Shown here: positions 1 to 8,374 of the stretch, piece after piece
How the letters are laid out: the number at the start of each line of letters is the position of its first letter
Numbering within the stretch: position 1 is the first letter of the stretch
Origin: an uncultured Clostridium sp.
GTDB lineage: Bacteria; Cyanobacteriota; Vampirovibrionia; Gastranaerophilales; Gastranaerophilaceae
Length of the DNA: 46,471 nucleotides
Direction of reading: 5' to 3'
Assembly (NCBI GenBank): GCA_958449715.1
Contig: CAUDIU010000004.1
Coordinates: 1-46,471 of the forward strand
Position numbers and translations under genes: made by a program
The notes under the pieces: generated by a model
Told to the model about the DNA's origin: nothing
Databases searched by the model: none
Seen by the model: only the letters and a program-made list of their open reading frames with translations

Positions 1-354
1 TTGTGGAGGAATATAATAAAAAACTTTAATTCCAGCTCGTTTCAAAAATTTTGATACACTAAGATTAAAAGCCCCATAATCAATCAATAAAACCAAATCA
101 GGTTTATAATCATTAATCAAATAATCAACTAGGCGTTTACCTAAAGTTATATGATCTATTATGATTTTAGGGCTTAAGCCTACTGCACCCATTTTCTTTT
201 GATCTGAAAATAACTTTACCCCTGCGTTGCGTAAATTTTCGCCACCAACTCCTTCAATCTCTACATCTGGATTAATTGCTTTTAATGCTTCCACAACATG
301 AGATGCATGAATATCTCCGGAGTATTCACCTGTTATTATAAAAAGTTTTTTCAT
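1..354 (-). CDS. lpxB: Lipid-A-disaccharide synthase, N-terminal part (cut by window start)
   Basis: The 118 visible codons read MKKLFIITGEYSGDIHASHV and continue with GVGGENLRNAG, GAVGLSPKI, LVLLIDYGAFNL and the start of FYYIPPQ. These are hallmarks of LpxB, the GT19 glycosyltransferase that joins UDP-2,3-diacylglucosamine and lipid X into the lipid A disaccharide at the inner face of the inner membrane. The rest lies outside the window. The ATG at 354 follows the lpxI stop after a single base, so the two are translationally coupled. LpxI makes lipid X, one of the LpxB substrates, so the pair covers two consecutive steps. Confidence 0.93.
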   Translation of the reverse strand, partial: MKKLFIITGEYSGDIHASHVVEALKAINPDVEIEGVGGENLRNAGVKLFSDQKKMGAVGLSPKIIIDHITLGKRLVDYLINDYKPDLVLLIDYGAFNLSVSKFLKRAGIKVFYYIPPQ

Positions 355-355
355 T

Positions 356-1177
356 CTACACAGCCATAATTACAATATCATTTTCATCAGCAAATTTAAT
401 TACTTTTTCCTGGTCAACAATAATTGTTTCATTAGCTTCTACAGCAATCAAATTAGCCTTATATTTTTTCATTGTTTTTAAAGTTCTCAAACCTATTGCA
501 GGAATATCAAACCTTTTATCCTGAGAAGGCTTTGCAACTTTTACGACAGCAGCTCCACTTTTTGCAAGTTTAGAACCACGTTTTATACACATATCAGTAC
601 CTTCAATTGCTTCTACCGCCATAATCATTTTATCTTTTATTACAACTGATTGGCCAACATCAACTTTACCCATTTCTTTTGCTAACCAAAAACCGTAATT
701 TACATCTTCCATTTGTTCTTCAGTTGGCTTTAATTTTCCTAAAACACCTGATGGAATCATTAAATTTTTAATAAAAATAGTTTGATCTAAAACTGTAATA
801 CCTAATTTTTCAAATTCATTTACAATAAGCAACATTACTTTATCATCATTCAATCTCTGTGCTGCTTTTAAAATTTCAATAGCACGAGAATCAAATTTAT
901 GAAGCTGCAAAAGAACTCTTTTGTGAACCTTTCCTAAAAAAGTTGCTTGTTTAATTTCTTCATCTTTTAGAATTTTTTCAATTTTATTTACTTCACCTGG
1001 GTGACAAGAATAGACTTTTGAACAATATTTTTTTAGTTGCTTAACATTATCATTAGCTAAAGAAATACACACTACTTCAAAACCGTTTTCTTTTGCATGG
1101 CGAGCCATTTCTACCGGTAATATACCATCTCCAGCTATTAATCCCTGTTTATTTTCTAACATTATTGACATTGACAC
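356..1177 (-). CDS. lpxI: UDP-2,3-diacylglucosamine pyrophosphatase LpxI
   Basis: This 273-residue protein has the LpxI/DUF1009 layout. An N-terminal domain starts with GLIAGDGILPVEMARHAKENG. A C-terminal domain carries MAVEAIEGTDMCIKRG, AAVVKVAKPSQDKRFDIPAIG and a closing hydrophobic strand. The family hydrolyses UDP-2,3-diacylglucosamine to lipid X, replacing LpxH in many bacteria including cyanobacteria. The chosen start is a GTG nine bases after GAGG; the in-frame ATG at 1171 is an alternative. It is followed directly by lpxB and preceded by the aldolase gene 39 bases upstream. Confidence 0.94.
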   Translation of the reverse strand: MSMSIMLENKQGLIAGDGILPVEMARHAKENGFEVVCISLANDNVKQLKKYCSKVYSCHPGEVNKIEKILKDEEIKQATFLGKVHKRVLLQLHKFDSRAIEILKAAQRLNDDKVMLLIVNEFEKLGITVLDQTIFIKNLMIPSGVLGKLKPTEEQMEDVNYGFWLAKEMGKVDVGQSVVIKDKMIMAVEAIEGTDMCIKRGSKLAKSGAAVVKVAKPSQDKRFDIPAIGLRTLKTMKKYKANLIAVEANETIIVDQEKVIKFADENDIVIMAV

Positions 1178-1216
1178 TTTTTATTTCCTCTTTTACTTAA
1201 ATCTATTATATCACAA

Positions 1217-1849
1217 CTATTTTTTTAAAGAATTAATTTCATCAACTTCTTTTTGAGTAAATAAAACTGCTCCACCCATCATCTTTGTATTAAAAACAAC
1301 CTGAGCATATGATTCTGCAAGTTCTAATTTTAAAAATGCATCTTTTATCGTCTTGTCACCAACTATAAAACCATGATTTGCCATCAATACAGCGTCATAG
1401 TCCTTAAAATATTTTGCTGTTTTTTCAACTAAATCCATTGATGAAGGTAATCCGTATTCAGCTAATGGAATTTCTCCAAAATAAAATACATTTTCTGCCA
1501 TAATCGGTTCATCTAAAGGAATATGACAACAAGCAAATGAGCTCAAATATGGAGCATGTACATGAATTATATAATTAACATCTGGTCTTTGCTTATAAAA
1601 CTCAACATGAAGCATCTTTTCAGAAGAAGGTTTTTTATTTCCATCAACTAAATTCCCGTTATAATCAATTAAAACCAACTCATCTTCTGATAAATAGCCA
1701 TTTGAAGACCCCGAAGATGTTATCAATATTTTATCCTCAAATCTCGCTGAGAAATTTCCAGAATACCCTGGAGTAAAATTTTTAATTCCAGCTAATTTCC
1801 CATACTCAATAATTTCAGATTTTATTTTTCTTAATTCACTTTCACTCAT
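1217..1849 (-). CDS. Class II aldolase/adducin family protein (FucA-like)
   Basis: This 210-residue protein has the class II aldolase fold markers GYSGNFSAR, SSGSSNG, PSSEKMLH, HVHAPY and ANHGF. The zinc and catalytic set of L-fuculose-1-phosphate aldolase is present at a constant offset: E77, H96, H98 and H159 match FucA E73, H92, H94 and H155. It should therefore be an active zinc aldolase on a phosphorylated sugar, but the substrate (fuculose-, rhamnulose- or ribulose-phosphate, or a methylthioribulose-type compound) cannot be told from sequence. Its ATG abuts the lptD-like stop codon with no gap, and AAGGA lies inside the end of that gene. The position inside a lipid A/LPS export operon is unusual. 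Confidence 0.85.
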   Translation of the reverse strand: MSESELRKIKSEIIEYGKLAGIKNFTPGYSGNFSARFEDKILITSSGSSNGYLSEDELVLIDYNGNLVDGNKKPSSEKMLHVEFYKQRPDVNYIIHVHAPYLSSFACCHIPLDEPIMAENVFYFGEIPLAEYGLPSSMDLVEKTAKYFKDYDAVLMANHGFIVGDKTIKDAFLKLELAESYAQVVFNTKMMGGAVLFTQKEVDEINSLKK

Positions 1850-4072
1850 CTATATCTGTTCCTTATTAGGATCTTCTATATCAATAACCTCTGCATAAAT
1901 CATTTTCTTTTGAACTTTTTTATCAGTTGGATTATTTTCAACATCATATACTTTTAATTCAACATCTTCCTGATTACTTTTAGCTATTCTATCAGGATTT
2001 TTTATTTCCATTCGATCAAATTCTAATGAAGATCCTTTTGTATCCATAGCAACTACAAATGCGAAATAAGTTTGTCTTCTTACCCAGTCATAACCCAAAT
2101 TAATTTTAAAATCATCAGGGCCTAATGCAATAATAAATGAATTTTCTTGGAACATATCACCATTTGGAGAATCTCCAGTCAATGTTAATGAACCAGACCA
2201 AGCTAAAGTCAAGTATTTATTTAAACGTAAAGCTTCTCTTAAATAAACGTTTGCATGACCATACCTATACATATCATACATTTGCATAGGAGTTCCATCT
2301 TGATATGCTGATGCAAAAAATCCTATATCTTGCATCCAATATTTATATTGTGTATGAACCCTAGGTCCAATCCTTCCAACGAACTGAGTATCTCCAGTTC
2401 CATATAAAGCAGCGCTACCTTGCATAACAAGGGCTAAATTTAATGATCTTAAATTTTCTTTATCAACATAATTAAAAAGAGTCTGAGCAGCTTCTGCCAT
2501 ATAACGCGTTCTTATTGTTCCAACATCAGCAGCAGGTATAGATTCCCCATGTCTATTTACATCGTTGTTTTGCATATAACCAAAACCAAAACGATGTCTA
2601 AAGTTTAAATTCAAACCTTTGCCTATTGTAGAAGGTATAACCCCTCTATCATGATAAATTAATTCTGCAGTATACTTAGGCATTCTTGGTCCAAAGAACC
2701 ATTCATCCATATATGAATTTGCACCATACTGCATATACAATCTATCATCAAAAAATTGCTTACCTTTTAATATAAACACATCAGCAGCTGAACCATAAGC
2801 CATATCTGTATAATTTGTAGCACTACGATATTTCAGCATACCACCAAATCCTAGACCACTTTTGCTATTCAAAATAGGCATTACTTTTAATGTTGAACCG
2901 TTTTGCATTGGGGTATCAAAAACAAAACCAGGTCCTAAAAACATTCCTAAACGCCCACGAGAACCAAATTCTGGATAATTTGCATCAAAAAATTCTCTTT
3001 TCTTATTTGTATGAGCTGTAATTGATGGGATTGTAAATAATTTAGTACCACCATAACTAATTTGAGCTTTTTTTAATGTTATTACATCATGATCTCTTTT
3101 TGCATTAAAAATAACATCTTTTGCTTTAATATTAATAGCAGTATCACCAACTTCATCAGTAATTGAAGAACGGTCTTCATCATCAATAATCATTCTATTG
3201 AAGTTATTTCCACCAATCATTTTTGTATGGAAATCCAAAATATAAGATTCTTCTGATGACATTTTCCCATCATACAATACGATTTTATCATCTTCCATTT
3301 CTGATTTACGGGCGTGAACTGTTAACATTGATGCTTTTGTTTCAATGTTATCCATAAAAGCGTTTTCTTCATTCAAATTAATTTGCAAATAATCTCCAAA
3401 AACACTATGACCGTCACGGATTACTTCAACTTTTCCATAAGCTTTTAAAACATTTGAAGCATTATTATAAATCATTTTATCCGCTTTAATTGTCACATTT
3501 TGTGGGGGAAAAACCAAAACGGGAGAACCTGTTGCAATTATATCTAACGTTTTATCATCATAATCAATATTATCAGCATCTAATGTAACATCATTTGATG
3601 TTACATGTTCTTTTACACCACCTTCTAATTCTAAAGGTTTTTCAGAATTAATTTCGGGATTTTCATCTTTTTTTCTTTTTGAATCAACCTTATCAGAAGT
3701 TTCAGATTTTTCATCTCTTTTATAATTTATATTTAACTCTTTATTTAATTCTTCAAGTTCTTTAGCTTCAATTTCAGCTTGCCTTTGTTTTTCTTGTTCA
3801 ATTAATTCAAGAGTTTTTTTATAATCTTTTTCTCTTAATTTATTTGTAATCTTAATTCTGACCTTTTTAAAAACAGGCATACCTCTCACAGGAGGCATAG
3901 TACTTCCCTCTTTAACTTCAACTTTTGGCATAGGAGCTGAAATTGGAGATTCATAAAAACTATCATTAAAAACGTCTTCTAAATCTTCAGGACTTTTAAT
4001 CAACTCTGCAGAGAAAACTGCTTGAGAAGTCATTGATAATATTAATGCTGTAATTAAAAAACTCTTTTTCAC
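1850..4072 (-). CDS. lptD: LptD/OstA-like LPS assembly outer-membrane protein
   Basis: This 740-residue protein starts with a signal peptide (MKKSFLITALILSMTSQAVFSA). A charged, probably coiled-coil linker follows (about residues 75-150). Next is an OstA/LptA-like beta-jellyroll (about 160-300, with DADNIDYDDKTLDIIATG and IKADKMIYNN). A long segment of alternating aromatic strands, as in an outer-membrane barrel, runs from about 350 to 690. LptD inserts LPS into the outer leaflet. The protein contains no cysteine, so the disulfides of proteobacterial LptD are absent, and about 50 polar residues follow the predicted barrel. The start is GTG after AAGG. lpxI and lpxB lie downstream in the same operon, which supports an LPS role. 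A less specific OstA-family porin is the alternative. Confidence 0.8.
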   Translation of the reverse strand: MKKSFLITALILSMTSQAVFSAELIKSPEDLEDVFNDSFYESPISAPMPKVEVKEGSTMPPVRGMPVFKKVRIKITNKLREKDYKKTLELIEQEKQRQAEIEAKELEELNKELNINYKRDEKSETSDKVDSKRKKDENPEINSEKPLELEGGVKEHVTSNDVTLDADNIDYDDKTLDIIATGSPVLVFPPQNVTIKADKMIYNNASNVLKAYGKVEVIRDGHSVFGDYLQINLNEENAFMDNIETKASMLTVHARKSEMEDDKIVLYDGKMSSEESYILDFHTKMIGGNNFNRMIIDDEDRSSITDEVGDTAINIKAKDVIFNAKRDHDVITLKKAQISYGGTKLFTIPSITAHTNKKREFFDANYPEFGSRGRLGMFLGPGFVFDTPMQNGSTLKVMPILNSKSGLGFGGMLKYRSATNYTDMAYGSAADVFILKGKQFFDDRLYMQYGANSYMDEWFFGPRMPKYTAELIYHDRGVIPSTIGKGLNLNFRHRFGFGYMQNNDVNRHGESIPAADVGTIRTRYMAEAAQTLFNYVDKENLRSLNLALVMQGSAALYGTGDTQFVGRIGPRVHTQYKYWMQDIGFFASAYQDGTPMQMYDMYRYGHANVYLREALRLNKYLTLAWSGSLTLTGDSPNGDMFQENSFIIALGPDDFKINLGYDWVRRQTYFAFVVAMDTKGSSLEFDRMEIKNPDRIAKSNQEDVELKVYDVENNPTDKKVQKKMIYAEVIDIEDPNKEQI

Positions 4073-4088
4073 TTCTTACCTTTTCCAC

Positions 4089-5213
4089 CTAAATATAATT
4101 TAACGGATTATTAGGCTTACCGTTTATCCTTACTTCAAAGTGTACATGAGGACCTGTACTATATCCAGTTGTACCTTCATATCCAACGACTTCACCTTTA
4201 TTTACAAATTGACCTTGGCCGACTCTTATTGATGACATATGGGCATATAATGTTGTAGTTGGCTTACCATTTATCACACCATGATCTAAAATAACAACTT
4301 TTCCATAGCCTCCATACCAACCAGAATAAATTACTTTTCCGGAATTAGAAGCTCTAATACTTCCTCTATTTGGACCAGCGATATCAACTCCGGAATGGAA
4401 TGTTCTGCTATTAAAAATAGGGTGAGTTCTCCAACCAAAAGGAGAAGTAATTCTACCACTTATTGGTCTCATAAAACCAGCAGAAGAAACCCTTACCGTA
4501 GACTTTCCTCTATTTCGAGCAATCATACTTTGAATACTTGCAGATTGCCTTTCTAATTCTCTTTCTGCTCTTTCATATGTTTTTCTATCAGTTTTGTATT
4601 TATTTATCATGCTTTGATTTTGTGCAATTGCATATTTTATATTTTTTTGTTGGTAATTAATTTCTTGGATAGACTGATCTAATGCTATTTTCTTAGCCTC
4701 TATATTTTTTTTCATCATTGCAATTCTTTGAGATTTTGCCCTTACTGCCAAAATCCTTGCATAATCTTTTTTTAATACAATTTTTTCAAAATACACTACA
4801 TCTAGTAATGAATTCAAATCCTTAGCTGTCAAAATCAACTGAAACATCCCTGTTCTTTGATTCTTATAAACTTGGCGAATTCTTTTTCTCATATCAACAT
4901 TAGCTTTATTAAATTCAACAACTGAAGCAGCTAAATCTTTTTCCATCTGAACTAATTGTGCTTCTAAACTTGAATATTGATTTTTTGAATACTGTAATGA
5001 ATTTGATGCTTGTTCTAATTTTTGTTGATTTTTATATAGTTTATTTTTTTCTAAATGTTCTAGAACTTTCAATCTTTTAATCTTTTCATGAGTAACTTTT
5101 TGCTTATGTTGAATAGTTTTAAGTTGATTTGCATCAGCAAGTAAACCTATATTTCCAATAAGCATTACTAAAAATATTATAAATCCCTTTTTTATATTTT
5201 TTATTATACTCAT
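4089..5213 (-). CDS. Periplasmic coiled-coil M23 peptidase (EnvC/NlpD-like)
   Basis: This 374-residue protein has an N-terminal hydrophobic signal or anchor (residues 8-26) and a long coiled coil (about 30-235). A C-terminal LytM/M23 domain follows (about 248-374). The metal-site motifs are intact: HSGVD with H273 and D277, YAHM with H325, and HVHFE with H356 and H358. An active zinc endopeptidase is expected, unlike the degenerate LytM domains of E. coli EnvC and NlpD. The coiled coil followed by M23 is the layout of cell-division hydrolases and their activators. The gene starts two bases after the stop of the 34-codon membrane-peptide gene and ends 16 bases before the lptD-like start, so it is part of the envelope operon. 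Confidence 0.9.
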   Translation of the reverse strand: MSIIKNIKKGFIIFLVMLIGNIGLLADANQLKTIQHKQKVTHEKIKRLKVLEHLEKNKLYKNQQKLEQASNSLQYSKNQYSSLEAQLVQMEKDLAASVVEFNKANVDMRKRIRQVYKNQRTGMFQLILTAKDLNSLLDVVYFEKIVLKKDYARILAVRAKSQRIAMMKKNIEAKKIALDQSIQEINYQQKNIKYAIAQNQSMINKYKTDRKTYERAERELERQSASIQSMIARNRGKSTVRVSSAGFMRPISGRITSPFGWRTHPIFNSRTFHSGVDIAGPNRGSIRASNSGKVIYSGWYGGYGKVVILDHGVINGKPTTTLYAHMSSIRVGQGQFVNKGEVVGYEGTTGYSTGPHVHFEVRINGKPNNPLNYI

Positions 5214-5215
5214 AC

Positions 5216-5320
5216 CTATTTAACCATAAGAGGCAACATCATTAATCCAATAGTCCATGCAATAAATGTAATTGCAATTACTGCAACTATTGCTCTCTGG
5301 TGTTTTCTGAAAAATTCCAT
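5216..5320 (-). CDS. 34-residue single-pass membrane peptide
   Basis: A short reading frame begins at an ATG preceded by GGGGA at good spacing and ends two bases before the M23 peptidase start. The product opens with MEFFRKHQRA, a basic amphipathic head. A single hydrophobic helix follows (about residues 10-32), with a short K-ended tail. The head and helix resemble the membrane anchor that begins SurA/PpiD-type peptidyl-prolyl isomerases, but no such domain follows. It is the first gene of the operon, downstream of a plausible promoter. The ribosome site, tight spacing and clean membrane-protein composition make it likely to be real. Its function is unknown. Confidence 0.7.
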   Translation of the reverse strand: MEFFRKHQRAIVAVIAITFIAWTIGLMMLPLMVK

Positions 5321-5351
5321 CTGATTCCCCTTATCTTACTATTATATTAAT

Positions 5352-5380
5352 AGTGTACTATAAAAATATTTGATTTGCAA
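5352..5380 (-). promoter_or_regulatory. Predicted sigma70 promoter of the envelope operon
   Basis: Read on the minus strand, TTGCAA (5375-5380) is followed after 17 bases by TACACT (5352-5357). Transcription would start near 5345, about 25 bases before the first ATG. The -35 hexamer is self-complementary and can also serve the opposite promoter. Confidence 0.5.
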
Positions 5381-5403
5381 AATTTTAAAAAATCTATTAA
5401 TAT
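5375..5403 (+). promoter_or_regulatory. Predicted sigma70 promoter of the STAND/TPR gene (leaderless)
   Basis: TTGCAA (5375-5380) is followed after 17 bases by TAATAT (5398-5403). The predicted start of transcription is about 5410, the A of the ATG, and there is no ribosome-binding site upstream. Each hexamer matches consensus at four of six positions. Confidence 0.45.
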
Positions 5404-5409
5404 AGCTTT

Positions 5410-7749
5410 ATGGAATTTATAACAGAAATTGCGGACAAAAAAGTTATTCAAAAACAAGATATTGGCATTAATCCATTTCTTATAGAAAATAATATTAATC
5501 AAATTGAAAAAATTATTGATTTTTTTAAATCCGACAAACATCTACTTTTAATAAACGGATTTATGGGAACCGGAAAAATTTATGTTATAAACCAAGCTCT
5601 TTCTTTTTTAAATGAAGATGTTCTAAAACTAAAATATAACTGCTTTGAAACAACAATACTTGATGATATTTTGTTAGAATTTTTTGATAATTTCAAAAAG
5701 TTAACAGCTCAAAACATCATTCAAGTTCCTAAAGCCAGAACAGAGAACTTCACACAAAAAATTAATGCATATTTTGATTCTATTGAAAAACCAATCGTAA
5801 TAGTTATCAACTCTTTTGAACAAGTTCTAAGAGATAACAAACCAGAAATTTTAAATTTTTTATCCCATATATCTAAAAATGATAAAATTAAAATAGTATT
5901 AATAGCAAGAAAATTTGATTATTCTGATTTTTCAACAGATTACGATAGAGTTGCAATAAATGCATTAGATAAAGGAATATTTGAGAAATATCTAAGATCA
6001 GAAGATATTAAACAAATCGGTCCGCTATCCGATGAATTGTATAAACATTCAAGAGGCTACTATTTCTATACAACTCTATCAATAAAAATTATGCAAATTA
6101 GAAAACTTAGCCTAACAGATTTTTTATCAGGTTATACAAAGAGTTTTCTATCATTTAATGACTTTATTCTAAGAGAAGCATTATCTTTAGTTGACCCAAT
6201 AAGCGGCCATTTAATAAGATTTCTTACTATTATGCGCCACCCTGTAAATATAAATTTGCTTAAAAATTTAAATTTATATAACGCAGAAAAAATAGCATTT
6301 TTAACAGATAATCTTGTTCTAACAAGAGAAAACTCAATGATATATCTGCAAGATTACTATAAAACTATTGCAGAAAATTCTATCGCTGAAAATATTTTGG
6401 TAAAAATACACAAAAGTTGTGTAGAATTATATAATACACAACTTCCGCTAAAACCGCTTGAAAGAGATTTGCTAATCTCCAGACAAACAATGCGTAAAGA
6501 AATTGAATATCACGAATTGTTTATTCCTAAAAAACCTATTTTACCACAAAAAACAATTCAAGAAATTCAAACAAATCAAATAATAAAACCACAAATACCT
6601 AAACAAATTCCACAAACTAAACAACAAAAAGATGAAAAAATTAAAAATATTTCATTTGTCTTTGATTCTGAAGAAAATGAAATTGAAATTATGAATAAAA
6701 TTGCAAATTCTATAAATAAATTTGTCGATATTTCTGACCAAAACAACAAAACGCTAGAAGAAATCAAAAATCTTTCACTCGTTAATCTAATTAATTTAGC
6801 AAGACAAGAAGAACAAAATTTCAACTACAAAAAAGTTATAATGATTTATCAAAAAGCACTCACAATGAATAACGACGATGATTATTATACTTTTTTACCA
6901 AAAATATATACTAAATTAGCACAAAATTTTAATAAACTCTCAGACTGGTTCAATGCTCTCAAATACTTTGAGTTAGCTGTTGAATTTTATTTCTCAACAG
7001 GAGATACAGAAAAAATAAATGAATGCAAATATGAAATAGCAAACATTTACTATATTACTTTCAAACGTGACCGAGCTGAAAAAATTCTTAAAGAAATATT
7101 ATCTGAAGATATTTCTCCAAACTTGAAAGCAAAATCAGAGCTTTTATTATCTAGTATTACAGGCAAAAGCATTAAAAATACACTTCCTCAATCAACAACA
7201 GGAATTGAAAAAAATGTTCTTGCAGAATTATATTTTAAATACGCTCTAAACTGCGATGAAGAAGGAGATATTGAAAACGCAGTTAAATATTACAAAAAAT
7301 GCGTAGAAACTTCACAAGATCCAACGGTTAACGCTTATTTATCATCATCTTTAACCAATCTTGCAACAATTTTTGATGAAAATGGTAAAACTGATTTATC
7401 GATAAAATACTTGCAAGAAAGTCTAAGACTTGATGAATCTACTAAGAATTACAACGGAATATATATTTCCTCAATGAAACTTGCAGAAATAAATTCTCTA
7501 AGAAATACTGAAAAAGCTTATGAATACCTAAAAAAAGCAAAAGCTTGTGCTATTGAATTAAATGAACCTTTCTATATAACTTCATCAGATGTAGCTTTAG
7601 GAGATTATTATTATAATAAAAAAGATTATACCAATGCTCTTAAACACTATAAAAATGCACACGCACTTGCATTAAATAATTTTACAAAAGATAATATAAC
7701 TAAAATTGAAATGCGTATAAATGACATAAAGAAATTAGGAATACAATGA
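5410..7749 (+). CDS. STAND-type NTPase-like protein with C-terminal TPR repeats, degenerate P-loop
   Basis: The 779-residue protein begins with a P-loop NTPase-like domain (about residues 20-190). A helical middle region follows, then a polar low-complexity linker rich in Q, K and P (about 375-410). TPR helices fill about residues 455 to the end. The layout resembles STAND regulators, in which a nucleotide switch is controlled by a repeat sensor. The Walker A motif is GFMGTGKI (residues 50-57), with Ile where Ser or Thr should bind magnesium. The Walker B strand is IVIVINSFE, with Asn134 in place of Asp. The domain may bind but not hydrolyse nucleotide, or may be purely structural. There is no signal peptide or membrane segment. 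The stop overlaps the rsmG start by four bases, so the two are coupled. Partners are unknown. Confidence 0.75.
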   Translation: MEFITEIADKKVIQKQDIGINPFLIENNINQIEKIIDFFKSDKHLLLINGFMGTGKIYVINQALSFLNEDVLKLKYNCFETTILDDILLEFFDNFKKLTAQNIIQVPKARTENFTQKINAYFDSIEKPIVIVINSFEQVLRDNKPEILNFLSHISKNDKIKIVLIARKFDYSDFSTDYDRVAINALDKGIFEKYLRSEDIKQIGPLSDELYKHSRGYYFYTTLSIKIMQIRKLSLTDFLSGYTKSFLSFNDFILREALSLVDPISGHLIRFLTIMRHPVNINLLKNLNLYNAEKIAFLTDNLVLTRENSMIYLQDYYKTIAENSIAENILVKIHKSCVELYNTQLPLKPLERDLLISRQTMRKEIEYHELFIPKKPILPQKTIQEIQTNQIIKPQIPKQIPQTKQQKDEKIKNISFVFDSEENEIEIMNKIANSINKFVDISDQNNKTLEEIKNLSLVNLINLARQEEQNFNYKKVIMIYQKALTMNNDDDYYTFLPKIYTKLAQNFNKLSDWFNALKYFELAVEFYFSTGDTEKINECKYEIANIYYITFKRDRAEKILKEILSEDISPNLKAKSELLLSSITGKSIKNTLPQSTTGIEKNVLAELYFKYALNCDEEGDIENAVKYYKKCVETSQDPTVNAYLSSSLTNLATIFDENGKTDLSIKYLQESLRLDESTKNYNGIYISSMKLAEINSLRNTEKAYEYLKKAKACAIELNEPFYITSSDVALGDYYYNKKDYTNALKHYKNAHALALNNFTKDNITKIEMRINDIKKLGIQ

Positions 7750-8342
7750 AAGAAAAAGAATTTTTTAATGAATACATAAAAGCTTTTTTAAACCAAAATG
7801 CAAAGTTAAATTTAATATCAAAAAATGATGAGAAATTTTTATGGGAAAAACACATATTTGACAGTCTTTCAATTGAAAAATTCTTTGAAAAGTACAACAC
7901 TATTAATGCAAAAACATTATTAGATATAGGTACAGGCGGAGGTTTTCCATCTGTTCCTATAGCTTTAGCATACCAAAATATAGAAGTATATGGCTTAGAC
8001 AGTATCAGAAAAAAAATTAACGCTATTGAAAATATAAAATCTGAACTTAATATCCAAAATCTTCATACTATTTGCGATAGAGCTGAAAATATTAAAGATA
8101 AATTTGACATCATAACATCAAGAGCTGTAGCTCCGTTAAAAGTTATCACAGGTTATGCAATCCCACTTTTAAATAAAAACGGGTACTTTATTGCATACAA
8201 ATCAATCCGTACAGAAGATGAAATAAAAGAAGCTCAATCTACTTTAAAGAAATTAAACTCAAAAGTAGTTGAGATAATAAAATACGACTTACCCCTTGAA
8301 GAAAACCATACAAGAAACTTAATAATAATAAAACGAAATTAA
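7746..8342 (+). CDS. rsmG: 16S rRNA m7G527 methyltransferase RsmG
   Basis: This 198-residue protein carries the SAM-binding motif LLDIGTGGGFPSVPIA (about residues 58-73), the acidic ribose contact after VYGLDS, and the RsmG signature FDIITSRAVAPL. A central KNGYFIAYKS strand follows. RsmG methylates N7 of G527 in 16S rRNA, in the streptomycin-sensitive region of the 30S subunit. It is slightly shorter than typical (about 205-240 residues) but complete. Its ATG lies within the stop of the preceding gene (ATGA overlap). Confidence 0.94.
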   Translation: MKEKEFFNEYIKAFLNQNAKLNLISKNDEKFLWEKHIFDSLSIEKFFEKYNTINAKTLLDIGTGGGFPSVPIALAYQNIEVYGLDSIRKKINAIENIKSELNIQNLHTICDRAENIKDKFDIITSRAVAPLKVITGYAIPLLNKNGYFIAYKSIRTEDEIKEAQSTLKKLNSKVVEIIKYDLPLEENHTRNLIIIKRN

Positions 8343-8374
8343 CAAAAAATATATTTACCGGTTTTACAAACAAT

